A program made the translations under genes and the position numbers. The notes below the pieces were generated by a model. It searched no databases. It saw only the letters and a list, made by a program, of their open reading frames with translations, and was not told where the DNA came from. A stretch of 64,000 bases of DNA from Atherinomorus stipes (Eukaryota; Chordata; Actinopteri; Atheriniformes; Atherinidae). The stretch covers positions 23,988 to 87,987 of the forward strand of contig JALJCO010010190.1 in NCBI GenBank assembly GCA_023101725.1, written 5' to 3'. Shown piece after piece: positions 1 to 55,800 of this stretch. Every line of letters starts with the position of its first letter. Position 1 is the stretch's first letter.

Positions 1-43279
<43,279 letters not shown>

Positions 43280-43569
43280 AAACATCCGTTTTCTCCTGTT
43301 CGTCTGCTCATACAGACTTTGTTTACACTTCTATATTTCTTTCAAGCAGAAATATTAGTCACTAAAATGAGTTTTGGGTTGTAACTACAGACTACTGTCA
43401 CAGGTGATCTGATGCTGTTTAAGTCTGCATTTCAGAAGCGTTATGTGTGTAATTCTGATTTAATGTGTAGATATTTTTCTCAACAATTACACAATGACAT
43501 GAAGGAATTCAATACAGTGAAAAAGGGACAAATTTGCTTATTACAGCAAGGATTGTGATATTTGCATAT
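43280..43569 (+). other. dnm2 3' UTR (main form)
   Basis: Follows the TAG of exon 20. It contains CAGACTACTGT at 43388-43398, complementary to the 5' end of miR-199a-3p. No canonical poly(A) signal before the next MITE. Confidence 0.6.
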
Positions 43570-44659
43570 TGGGGCCACATTAAGATTTTTTTTTAGAGAC
43601 TCAAGAATAAAGTCATAATATTAGGAGAAAAGGTGAATTTTACATGTAAAGTCGTAAATTTACAAGAATTTCTGCTCCTTCTTTAACTCACACCTAAAAA
43701 TGTCTCGTCTGTAATGACGAGAAGTTTAAATGTACGCGACATTAACTTACCTCTGTTGCACTCTCACGTGTTTCCATCGTCCACTTACTAGTACAATTAC
43801 CACTTTATTCTCATACAAATACTTTATTCTCGTAAATTTACATCTTTATTCTTGTTAAATTAGGGCTTTATTCTCAAAGATTATGTTTTTCACGTAAATT
43901 CATGACTTTATTTTCATAAATTTATTACTTCATTCTTGTAAGATTAAGTTTTTCCTGTAGATTTATGACTTTATTCCCGTAAATGTATTACTTTATTCTT
44001 GTAAATTTACTATATTCTAGTTAAATGATGACTTTATTTTTGAAGATTACAACTTTTTTCCTGTAAATTCATGACTTTATTCTTTTAAAATTACAACTTT
44101 ATTTTTGTTAATTTACAACTTTATTCACAAAGATCACAACTTTTTTCCCATAAATTAATGTCTTTATTCTCGTAAGATTACAACTTTATTTTTGTAAATT
44201 TATGACTTTATTCTCTTAAATGTACAACTTTATTCTTGTTAACTTATGACTTTATTCTTGAAGATTGCAACGTTTTTCCCGTAAATTTGACTTTATTCTC
44301 TTAAATTTACTACCTTATTCTCATAAATTTACAACTTTATTCTTGCTAAATTATGACTTTATTCTTGAAGATTACGACGTTTTTCCCGTAAATTCATGAC
44401 TTTATTCTTGTAAATTTGACTTTATTCTTGTTAAGCTACAACTTCATAAAATTATGTCTTTAGTCTTGTAAAATTATGACTTTTGTAAATTCATGACTTT
44501 ATTCTCATTAGATTTTTTTCTGGTATAATAATGACTTTAATTTAGCCAATTTACAACTTTTTCTCGTAAAATTCCGACTTTTTTTCTGCAGTGTTACTTT
44601 ATTCTTGAAGTCTGTCAAAAAACAATCTTTCATAATGTTGCCCGAATACTCCGCCATAA
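43570..44659. mobile_element. TIR element filled with ACTTTATT minisatellite, copy 2
   Basis: Left end GGGGCCACATTAAGATTTTT; right end ATAATGTTGCCCGAATACTC. The interior is dozens of diverged TTTACAACTTTATTCTTGTA units. Same family as 34102-35356, with the orientation switch near the left end. Confidence 0.65.
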
Positions 44660-45151
44660 CGAACCACCTAGTCATCTGTCATTTTTCTTATGAAATTAAA
44701 TGTCTTAAAAAAAAACATGATTCTTAACTTTTTTACGATTGGGGGGTCGTCTCTGTTATTCGAATACTTGCTAATGTTTTATCAGTAACTTTACACACTT
44801 ACAGTAGCACCTCAATGAGCCCGCTACATTTTCTTTCTTTTTTTAAAGAATTAAATCAACTTTAATTTTTCCAGCTTTGAATCATCTTCTTGGATTTAAA
44901 CTGTTGTAGAATGACTAGGAAACTGCATCAGAAATGAAAGCCATAATAAAACAACATATATAAATATAAATCTATGTAGGGAGGGAGGGAGGGAGGGGGA
45001 GGCAGGTCTGTCTTGAAGAGATGGAGTGAATAAAAGAATGGAAAAGAGGTGTGGTGGCTGCTGCCTCTTCTTTCTGCTAAAGATTCTGTCCTTCATTTCT
45101 CTTTCAAACCTGTTTGTGTGCAAATGTTATAAACACAGTGCATGTTATTGC

Positions 45152-45153
<2 letters not shown>

Positions 45154-45183
<30 letters not shown>
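45154..45183 (+). repeat. GT microsatellite
   Basis: (TG)n between the two candidate terminal exons of dnm2. Confidence 0.9.
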
Positions 45184-45187
<4 letters not shown>

Positions 45188-45486
45188 ACTCTAGATTTGC
45201 ATGATAAATAAATATATATAAAAAGAGGAGACAGTTGAGCAGAAATGTTTCGCCGTTCTGTGTGCAGCCTAGCAAGACCTTCCTCATGCGCACTCTGATG
45301 GAGCTGCGGTCACCATGGTAACTGAGGTTGCCAATGGCAACCAGCAGTACAGGATGATGTCGGTGGTTTTGGGGCTGTGTATTCGTAGCTTGCAGGAAGG
45401 AACAAAGGTTTGCAGTTCTACTCCGATTTCCTTCCGCAGGATCAGAAACTAACTGGAAATGTTTTGTTCGTGGTCCTTTCACACAG

Positions 45487-45640
45487 GCGGCCCCCACAAG
45501 TCCCGTCTCGCCCCGACCACTGGTGACGAAGCCTCACATTAAAGCCTCGCACCCACTCGGCCAGCAAGACTGCTCGGGGCTTCGGTTGTTCATAGAATTT
45601 TTTCATTGTTGATAATAAAGACAAAATGCTGAAATGTGTG
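45487..45640 (+). CDS. dnm2: Candidate alternative terminal exon of dnm2
   Basis: After the acceptor TTTCACACAG (ending 45486) the sequence continues the exon 19 frame as RRPPQVPSRPDHW and stops at TGA 45524-45526. PPQVPSRP is the type of SH3-binding motif found in the DNM1 proline-rich tail. AATAAA follows at 45614-45619 with a TG-rich stretch after it, as expected of a terminal exon. The isoform would be 853 aa and lack EPSLLD. Coding part is 45487-45526; the rest is 3' UTR. Confidence 0.5.
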
Positions 45641-46100
45641 TAGATGACAGCAGTGATGAACGAACGTGTAACAGGTGAAACTGCATGCAGGAATAAAAAT
45701 GCTCTCTCTTTGCATTATGAGGCTAAATATCTGTAAATACTGCTGGAATGTGCTCGCTCTTCATCTGGGACATCTGTCGGATGAACACGGTGAGTTCAAA
45801 TGCTGCAGAAACTGTCCTCATTCACACGTTGGCTCCTTTAATCCCAGTAAAGTCATTTACACGACGTCTGCGTCTTGTTCTTATGCATTCATCAGTAATA
45901 TGACGAAGTCGTCCTCGCGCTGTCAGGGAGGTGGAGGTCTTTTAGATTGGGCTGCTTTATGCAAATGTCATCAGATCCCAAATAAAATGGTATTTGGGGG
46001 CTGGGAAATTGCTTTTTTTAAAATTTTATGTTTTCAAGCCCTCCCTCAATAACTTGTGCTGCACAAGTGTCCTGCTGGAAAGAGCTGTTAGGATGCTCAA

Positions 46101-46382
46101 TAGGGCCCCACGATTAGTCGATTATTGGACTAATCATCAACTAGCAAAATAATCAGCGACTAATTCCATAATCAACTAGTTGTTTATGATTTATAAACTT
46201 TGTTTTTCCTCTCAACATTGCCGCTGTAACTTCCACTGCCTCGTTTGTCTGGTCACATTTTCTTGAATTGTATGCAGACGTACTGTAAATACACATAATT
46301 TACCCATGATCCGATTAGTTGACTAATCACCAAAATAGTTGCTGACTAGTCGATTATCACAATAACAGCTTGTGGCGGCCTA
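46101..46382. mobile_element. GATTAGTCGAC-type hAT MITE
   Basis: TAGGGCCCCACGATTAGTCG at the left; AGTCGATTATC and GGCCTA at the right. Internal GACTAATCA / TGATTAGTC motifs are palindromic. Confidence 0.55.
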
Positions 46383-46870
46383 GTCCTCAAAATTATTCAT
46401 ACGCTCCAATTAAAGAAAATGGTTAATTTACAATAGTAATTTGAATAAGAAACAAACAAAAAAACTAATAAATAAAAATGTACAAAATTTTAATTTAGTG
46501 AAAGAAAATATTGCTTTTGAATTGTGGTTGGAAATAATATATATAAAAAAAAAGACAAGAAACGTCCGGACACATTAGAGCACCTTGCTTATGAACGGTG
46601 GACCAACATACCTGTCCACAGGTGCAGACGTCTGATTGGACGTCACAGAAAACACCTGATTGCAGTGATTGCCTCAAAGTGTTGCTCAACAACATTTTAA
46701 ATTTGTAGCCCCATCACGCTTGTTTACTTGTTTTATTTTGTGTGTTTATTCTTAATATTTCTTTCAAACCACAATTCAAAATCAGTGTCATGATTTTCAT
46801 AGAATTTTTATTTATTATTTTTTGTCAATTTCAACTTTTTCACAGGCAGTGGATTTTTTTTCTTTCTTCA
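46383..46870. mobile_element. CCTCAAAATTATTCA-type MITE, right end lost
   Basis: Begins GTCCTCAAAATTATTCATAC directly after the preceding MITE; interior CAGGTGCAGACGTCTGATTG matches the copy at 50553. Confidence 0.6.
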
Positions 46871-47257
46871 GTTAGTTTTTTTTTTTTTAATTCTTTACTA
46901 ATGTCTGAGTTACAAGTTAGGCAGCTCTGCTGTTTCTAGAGGCATCAGCTAGATCTTTGATGGCGGTGTGCGTCTGCTCATATGAATCATACGTGTCTTC
47001 TATGGTGTGGGGAAAATGTCACTATTTTTCCAAGAACCATTGAATATCAAATGAAATCTTCATGTTTCTGCTTCAGTAATGGCCATTCAGCAACTTTAAA
47101 ATCTCACGCTCGTGGAGCAACGATCACGACTACAACGGATCACTTCACATTTTCAGAAAGGAAACTCATCATGGTAAAAAATGCTTTTATTATCAGAAAT
47201 GACTCATGAAAACCTGATTTTTTAAACATCTTACAGAATTCACAGATATGGTTTTAG

Positions 47258-47341
47258 TAAAAAAAAAAAAAAAAAAAAAAGGTGAGAATTATATTCTGTT
47301 GACACGGGGAACTCCCCCCCCCCCCCCCCCCCCCCCCCCCC
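47258..47341 (+). repeat. Homopolymer runs A and C
   Basis: An A tract at about 47258-47280 and a C tract at about 47317-47341. These are places where assembly errors are likely. Confidence 0.9.
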
Positions 47342-47659
47342 AAAAAAAAGCTCATTTGATCGTCTTTAGAAAAGAACAGAAGCCTAAAACAGAGAAACAC
47401 AACCAGTATGTTCATGTTAACGTACCTGAACCAACAATCCTGTTGCTACACATTTCTGTCTGGAGGGGGGCTGACACACTCCAGTCCCTCGCCCTCACTT
47501 TGTGTTATTAATTATTAAAACAAACATACAAAAAAAAGCATAACTCAGCGTGGACTTTCACTGGCACGTAAAAGGAAATCAGTAACCTCTGAAAAAACAA
47601 ACAGGAACAAAATCTAACATCACCAGCAAGGCTTTAGAGGGGATTTAGCATTTTATAAA

Positions 47660-49437
47660 CCTGGGGGTGTGTTTTCACATGTCCTTTCACATACAGGTAC
47701 TACCCAAAAAATTTGATTATCCTGAAATGTTCATATATTTCTGTAATTCAACTTAAAAGGTGAAATTTACATATTGTTTAGACAAATAATGTGTGAATCA
47801 ATATATTTCAAGCTTTTGTTTGTTTGGATGTTGCTGATTAGAAGTTGCAGCTTTAGAAAACCTCAAATTCAAAAACTCTAAAAATGAGAATACTGTGAAA
47901 AGCTCCAGTATTGTAGCTTAGAGTGTCACATTCTGATCAGGTAAATAATTCAAAACACCTCCATAAGTGCTCTGAGCCTTTAAAAAGTCTCTGTCTTGTT
48001 TAAGAAGAATTCACAATCATGGGGAAGATGCTGATCTGACAGTTGTGCAGAAAACCATCATTGACTTCCTGCACAAGGTGGAAAGACACAAAAAGTGAAG
48101 CTGGATGTTCTCTGAGTGTCTGAAAGCACATTAATGGACAGTTAAGTGGAAGGAAGAAGTGTGGAAGAAAACGGTGTAGAAGCCGGAGGGCTGACAGCAG
48201 CCTGGAGAAGATGGTCAGGAAAGGACCTTTCAGACGTGTGGAGGACTTCATAAGGGATGGACCTGTGAGCTTCATCAAGTCCAGCATCAATGCAGCCGTC
48301 TACCAGGACATTTTGGAGACCTTCATGCTTGCTTCAGTGGACCAGCGGTATGGGGATGCAGACTTCATCTTCCAGCAGGACTTGGCACCTGCCCACACTG
48401 CCAAAACTACAAAATCCTGGTTCAGCAACCATGGATCACCATGCTGGATTGGCCCGCAAACTCACCTGACCTGAACCCCATTGAAACATGTGGGGCATCG
48501 TCAAGAGAAAGCTGAACGGGAAGAGAGCAAACAATAAAGAAGAGCTCAAGGCTGTGATGGAAGCATGCTGGTCTTCCATAACAGCTGAGATTTGCCAGAA
48601 GCTGGTAGCATCCATGCCACACCGGGTTAAGGAGTCATTCAAGCAAAAGGGCCCAAACCAAGTACTAAGTACAGATGCAAGATTTTACTTAAGTAAACCC
48701 GACTTTTTTGTATTTATAGTCCTTTTTAAATTGATTTCATGCAAAATTCTAATTTTTAGTTTTATAATTTGAGGTTTTTTTAAGCTGCAAGTCCTAATCA
48801 GCAACATCCAAACAAATAAAAGCTTGAAATATATTGATTTGCATATTATTTATCTATACAATATGTACATTGCACCTTTTAAGGTGAATTATAGAAATAC
48901 ATGGACTTTTTCCACAATATTCTAACTTTTTGGGTAGTACCTGTGTGTGAGTGATGGAAAGGAATGTTCCAGTATTTATCCGGACAGGCAGCCCAGCTAA
49001 TGATCAGTATGGGGCAACTGGCCCCCGCGTCCAAGTTCGCCATAAAAACCTGCTCTTTTTTTGTGATTTGACACAAGTCATCGCTTGATTTCGGAAATCG
49101 CACGATAACTTGCGTCCCCCACCTGTGCATTGACGCGAGTTATCGTGCGATTTCGGAACAAGATTTGATTTCCAGCGCCCCGAGATTTGGACACAGACAC
49201 CAAAACAAACAGGGATCGGCAGGTAATGTCGATACTTTCCTTCATTTCTCCTCTCCAGTACGCTTTCGGAAACTCTGAGACTATACGAGCCCTTCCGGGT
49301 GGAAAAAAAGCAGGTTTTTACAGCAGGTTCATCATCTGGGCTGCGAGGCTGCCTGCCCGGACAAACACTGCAGCTGTCTTGAAAATTCCTTTCTCCATCA
49401 CTCACGTATATGAAAGGACATGAAAACGCCCCCCAGG
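47660..49437. mobile_element. Foldback element interrupted by a Tc1 transposon
   Basis: Left arm CCTGGGGGTGTGTTTTCACA then TGTCCTTTCACATA, resuming after 48943 with GTGAGTGATGGAAAGGAATG. The right arm is the inverse: CATCACTCACGTATATGAAA then GGACATGAAAACGCCCCCCA. The middle holds TCGTGCGATTTCGGAA motifs. Confidence 0.65.
47694..48943 (+). pseudogene. Tc1-like transposon, transposase frameshifted
   Basis: 1250 bp with inverted ends CAGGTACTACCCAAAAAATT and AACTTTTTGGGTAGTACCTG. The transposase is recognisable from about 48019 to 48655: FQQDLAPAHTAKTTKSWF with the second catalytic Asp, then LDWPANSPDLNPIE in another frame and MWGIVKRKLNGKRAN in a third. The N-terminal third is degraded. It is a non-functional copy. 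Confidence 0.85.
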
Positions 49438-49796
49438 TTCAAAGAAAGTGAAATTCCCATTTAACCAAGATTTCACAACACCGTCAAGACCACAAGAACA
49501 AACGCCAGCAACGCTATTGCACATCGTTTCCCCGTCAAGTTGAGTCTCCTTGTTTTGCTGGTGGTGATGTCACCTTTCAACAGAAATCCCAACACCTTTA
49601 ACCAGCGTCAGACGTACAGCGTAACAGCTGAACAACATGCATTTCCTCATTGGTTCGTGGCTAATGTGGTTTTTAAGGCACTAAAAGAAATGAAATGAGT
49701 GACTTTTCAAACTGTTCCTCATCAGGTTACCTTTTGTAATCTACTAATATTTAATTACTGCCACAAACTCTGCCGTATCACTGCAAACCGACGCCT

Positions 49797-49847
49797 CTAT
49801 GTGCAGACCCTCCGCTTATCGTCGAACAGTTTCCGGACAGTGTAAAC
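49797..49847 (-). CDS. tmed1: tmed1 last exon, cytosolic tail
   Basis: 51 nt: [16 protein letters not shown] and TAG. It carries the end of the membrane helix and the tail used for coat binding; the human FF pair is LF here. Acceptor CTTTTCGCAG. Confidence 0.9.
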   Translation of the reverse strand, partial: VYTVRKLFDDKRRVCT

Positions 49848-52800
49848 CTGCGAAAAGACGGAAAGAAATGAGATGTTGGGGTTAAAGCGGTGTGAAAGAC
49901 TCAGCCGTGGCTGCATGGATCCATTTACCTGGGTGAGGGCCACACACAGCATCACCAGCACACTGGCACAGGACCAGAACGACACCCTCCACAGATTATC
50001 CTCCAGGAGGTTTCGATCCCGCGCCTCAAAAGCCCGCAACACCGTTTGCATCTGCCGGCTGCGCTCCAGGCGTCTGTGCAGCGAGTCCATGGAGTCCTGA
50101 TCCAAAGATGGACATGAATGAGGGGAAACCAGATGAGGACTGCAAGCTTTCAAATGCTACGCCGACCCTCGCTGATCTGGGTCAAATCTCATCTTTGATT
50201 TCACGTGAAATGTCAGCCTGTCAGGAAACAGCACTCGCATAATTTAGCTGGTCGGCAGTCATGGACAGTGTTGGGCCTGCGACAAATTTTATTGGACGAT
50301 ATATTGTCCCTCATATTATTGAGGATAAACTATATTCCTGTCCACATTACCGACAACAAAATAACTACTCGTATATCATAATCATGCAAGTTCATCCTTT
50401 TAAATGCAACAATTCAGCTTTTATTTCTAATTGGAATGTCCAGAACCAGAACTTTTAAATATCCTAAATAAAAAAACAAACAAAAAAAAAACAAGGAAAT
50501 TAAAAAAAAATAAATAAGAGAGGACTCCAAGCTCCTCGAAGCTCACTTGATGCAGTCATCCTCAAAATTATTCATACCTTCCAATTAAAGAAAAGGCTAA
50601 ATTCACAATAGTAATTCAAATAACAAGAAACTAATGATAAATAAAAATTTACTAAATTATAATTTAGGGACATAGATTATTATTTTTCAATTGTAGTGGA
50701 AAATAATTGTTAAAAAAATTAATAAATAAAACTGTCCAAGGCAAATTAGAGCATCTTTCCCATGAACATGGACCAACATACCTGTCAGCAGGTGCAGACG
50801 TCTGATTGGACGTTACTGCTTGTTTACTTGTTTTATTTTTTGTGTGTTTGTGTTTAGTATTACTTACAAACCTCAATTCAAAATCAATCTCATGATTTTC
50901 ATAGAATTTTTATTAATTATTACTTTTGTCAATTTCAACTTATTTCACTGGCAGATGATTTTTTTCCTTCTTTAATTGGAAGGTGTTAATAATCTTGAGC
51001 ACAACTGTATTTGCACGTGTTATTGAAAGTATCTATATTAATTGATACTTGTGCAATTATATCGATAATTAAATGTAAGGCATGAAAACTACCAGAATCC
51101 TCATAAATATGGAGGATAAAGTGGTTTTTGATGGATCCGGTTCTCTGCTATGAGTAGAGATGTATACAGAGTGCCGGTATCGTTTGGTACCGGTTCCTAA
51201 TCTTAACGATACCAGAGTACCGTTAAGATTCTGGACAAACGATACTCTTATTGATACTTTTTGTACATCTACTTAACCACCTAGTTATCATTACACAGTC
51301 AAATAATCACGTGATGTAATAAGACAGACACAGTTCCCTTATTCTCCCTGCTGTCCTTCACCTTCCTTTATGTCCAGGATTCTTCAACACCATCTGAACA
51401 AATATTCTCCACCACTGGATCTTTTAACATCTTGTAATTTCTTTATTATTTACTCTAAATTACATTATGGTATCAATAAGAAAACCGATAAATCGATAAA
51501 ATCATAACGATATACATCCCAAGCTATGAGGCCCTAATGTTCCCTAAACCAGCTTCTCTCACTAAGATAAAACCAAATTCATCTTTTAAAGCTGCTCCAG
51601 TGATGACTTTGTTTCTGGACAGCTGATAGCTGAAATTCTAAACGTAAGGCTTTAAACTATCACACGCTTCATACATGAGGAGGAGATGTGGTTTTTGGTG
51701 GATTCGGTTCACCTTGGTGACAAGGTATCTACAGTCGTCCAATTAAAGAAGGGAAAAAATCAGTCGTCAGTGAAATAAGGTTAAAAAAAAAAAAACAACT
51801 CCTGACCAAACCAGGGAAATAAGGCAGGGACAGTGAATACTTTTCAAAGCCCCCCCCAGCAGCGTTGCAGGTTTATGACAGCTGTAACTGTATTCAAATA
51901 AACAAAAAGCCACATAAATCTGATAGAGTGTCCTCACTCGTGCCTCGCAGCCACACATCAGATTGATAGGCCCACAAACTAAAGTGATAAATCAGATTTT
52001 AAACCCATTCTGTGTCCGTACAGCTCTAAAATAAACAACAAACAAATGTGGTTCACATCAAAAGAAAAATCAAACTGATTTACGTCACTTTAGTCTGATA
52101 AAGTCTTTTGTTTTTCTCAGTGCAATAACATTGGCAATGCATCATTTCTTTTTCTCTTGCAACTGTTTAATACTGCGAGTGGAATTTAATCTGCTGTATT
52201 TTCTGGACTATAAGTCGCATCAGTCAAAAAATGCATCATGAACAGGAAAAAAACACATAAGTCGCTCTGGACGATAAGTCTTATTTATTTACAATATGGT
52301 GATTTTCAGATTTTTCATATCCTACTTGTTTCTGCTAAAATGACCCAATCAGTCCAGTTCCAACGTTAATGCCTGTAAATGATCATAAACATCATAACTA
52401 AGAAAGATAAACTTGTTTTTTGAGGATTTTTTCCACCACACAGACAGAACAGCCAGATGGCCAAAATGAACTCCTCTCACTAAAATAAGGCTATTTTGGG
52501 ATTTTTGCCCTTAGAGCAAAATATAGCTGTCACAAGCGTAGAGCGCCCTCTTTTGACATTAGACAGTAATCTTTACTCTTTAGCTCATGTCAGTCAACAT
52601 GAATTAATACTTAAAAATATGTGAAATTGTATATACAGTATCTTTATATACAAGTCGCACAAGTAGCCAAACTATGAAAAAAAGATATTTGTTTTAGCCC
52701 CCATTGTTGTTAGTTCTCTCTCAATAAGTTGTGTGACATGGAGGAATGACCACGTCATAATTCCAGTTAAATGTCCAACATTCATCATGTAATATCAATA

Positions 52801-55800
52801 AGGTGAGAACATTTGACATTTTCCTTCAATTTTAACCGAAAGTTGAATATCCCTAACTTTTTGTGAGTAGTGTAGATATCTATGGTCTGCAGCATTTAAT
52901 TATCAATAAAGATTTGGGCGATTGGATTATTTTTTTTAAGCTTTGGGGCAAAAAACGTAAAATTGAAAGGAAAAGATAACGACTCCGACTCACGCTTAAC
53001 ATTAATGTTACGTTACAGACATGAGCCGATGCATGTAGCGTTACAAAACTAGTTATTTTTTCCACATTGTAATAGAACTGTCTGTAATACATTCAAGCAA
53101 CGTTAAAATAGTGATTTTTATATTCTATTTTCAAAAATTACTCACATTTGTGCGTTTCTTCTGCTACTGCTGATTTCCTCACCACTTTGCCCGTATTTCG
53201 CATGAAATTGTGGGTAATATACCTCTCGCTTTCTAGTGTGAGCCTGGAAAATCTCTGTTTCGAGGACCAGACAGCCCTACCACTTCACTTTCCCTCGGTC
53301 TGAACCAGGATCAGAACACTGCTGCCCCTTCACATGAACGCGCAAAATGAAGGGCCAGGGCGGGGGTCTGCAGCTTTTACAGTCCAAACAGCCATTTTTT
53401 GCCTCAAGCAGATGAATAAAAGTCATTTACAGCCACAATTTATCATTTTTGATAATTTACTGTTAGGGATGCACAATATAATCGTTCCCCTATCAGTATC
53501 GGCCTATATCGGCCTTAAAACTGAGTATTGGACATCGGCCACCCCACCGATATTTAACAGATCAGCCCGCTGTTTCTAACGTCTGAAAAAACAAAACAAA
53601 AAAAACTTATTTTTCTTCTTCAAAAACTTCTTTTTACAGACTTTAAAACTTCTAAAGACTAGGAGTGGGAAAAATATTGATACACTGAAATATTGAAATA
53701 TTTTCTCATGCTGATATCATATTGACATTTAAAAATGCAGTTTTAATCAATTTTACTGAAATCTACAATATTTCATTGTTCTGTTATGAAATCTCGTGAG
53801 AATTCACAAAAATTTTACGATATTTTCATATGCTGATATCATATTGACATTAAAAAACGCTGTATCGATCTATTTTACCAACAAAATCTCGCGATATTTC
53901 ATCGTTCCGTTACAAAATCTCACAAGAATTCAGGTAAAAACCACTGTGGACCCCTGAGTAAGGTCCTTAACCCCCACCGACTGGTCCCCAGCCACGTTAA
54001 GTAGCAGCCCACTGCTCTCTGATACTCACAGTACAGAGGAGGGTGAAATGCAGAGCCCTAATGTCCCCTCAGGGATCTCAACAGTGTATATACTGTAACT
54101 AAAAAAAGAATTCTTTTTTTTTTTTTTTGTTATACTTGTATGATCCGCGAGGGGTATTAGGGCTCTGCATTTTACCCATATCTGTACTGTGAGTATCAGA
54201 GAGCAGTGGGCTGCTACTTAAGGCGCCCGGGGAGCAGTTGGTGGGGGGTTAAGGGCCTTGCTCAGGGGTCCACAGTGGTTCACCCAGGAGTTGTGTCAGG
54301 GAATTGAACCCGGGTCCTCCGCGCCCAAGCCCACAACCACTGGGCTATTCACTCCCCCATAAAAAAAAAAAAAACTCTTTCTTCTTCAAAAACTTCTTTT
54401 TACAGACTTTAAAACTTCTAAAGACTAGGAGTGGGAAAAATATTGATACACTGAAATATTGAAATATTTATATAATTTATATAAAAACTCTATATATCTA
54501 TATAAAACTCTCTCTCTCTATATATATATATCTATATATAAACTTTATATATATATATATACTCTATATATATTTATATAAAAAAATTATAGAAAAACTT
54601 ATTTTATATTTATATTTTAAATATATTGAAATATTCACTCCCCCATATCCACATTCAAGAAATATCGTGAGATTTTGTAACAGAACGATGAAATCTCACA
54701 AGGTTTTGTAAGTAAAATAGATCAATACCAGATTTTTAACTATTGATTTGATATTGGCATATGAAAATATCGCGATATTTCAGTGTATCAAAACTTTTCC
54801 CACTCCTATTTTTCAAACTGCTATTTGCAACGACAGCTTATTTTTATCGGTATCAATATCGGTTATCGTCCACATGAGTTTTAAAATATCAGCAGATCTG
54901 ATATCGGCCAAAATTCCAATATCGTGCATCCCTACTTTCTATCAGAAATTTGGTCTTTGTAAAGGAATACGTTTTATTTTTACTTTTAGATTTTGAAACA
55001 AAAAAAAAAAACTTTCAAAAAGAGGTTATTTTTTTCATCCTACTTTTCTTCACACTGCAAAAACTCAAATCTTAGCAAGTATATTTTTCTGATTTCTAGT
55101 CAATATATCTCACCACACTCAAAATAAAATAAAACTACTTAAAGAGAGACATTTCAGAGAGATATAGGAACTTTTTTTAAGGCAATGCATCTTATTTCAA
55201 GAAATCTTATGAAGAAAATCTTGCTTGAAGCTATTGGCCAATCTTAAAATAAAAAAAAAAAAAAAAAAAAAAAAAAAAGATTTTTCTTCTGTCAGTGGCA
55301 TAAGCAAAATTTTCCTGATAAGATTTCTTAAAATAAGATGCACTGCTTTAAAACAAGTTCCTATATCTCACTTTTTTTTTTTTTTTGTTTTTAGTAATTT
55401 TGTCTTATTTTGAGTGTGATGAGATATTTTGACTTGAAATTAGAAAAATATATTTGTAAGATTGGAGTTTTTGCAGTGCATTAATAACCATATAGAAAGT
55501 TTAAATAAAAATGTAGGGATTTGTGGGAAATTAAGTGGAAAAAAAAATATTTTGAGCTTATGACAAAGAAATAGATTTAGGGAAAAGATATGATTGCCTT
55601 GGTATTTTTAGTGTCATCATGTTGTGGAAATTTACAGTTATGCCATTAAAAAAAACGCTAAAGCCTACAAATGTTATTATGGATACACCAGTATTTTAAA
55701 ATATTAGCTTGTTCTTTATTATTTTCGGTCCAAGCTGTTGGGAGTCCCTGGTGGCCCTGGGGCTAGGGGGGGAACTAGAAGTCACCCTTGTTCTTTTTCC

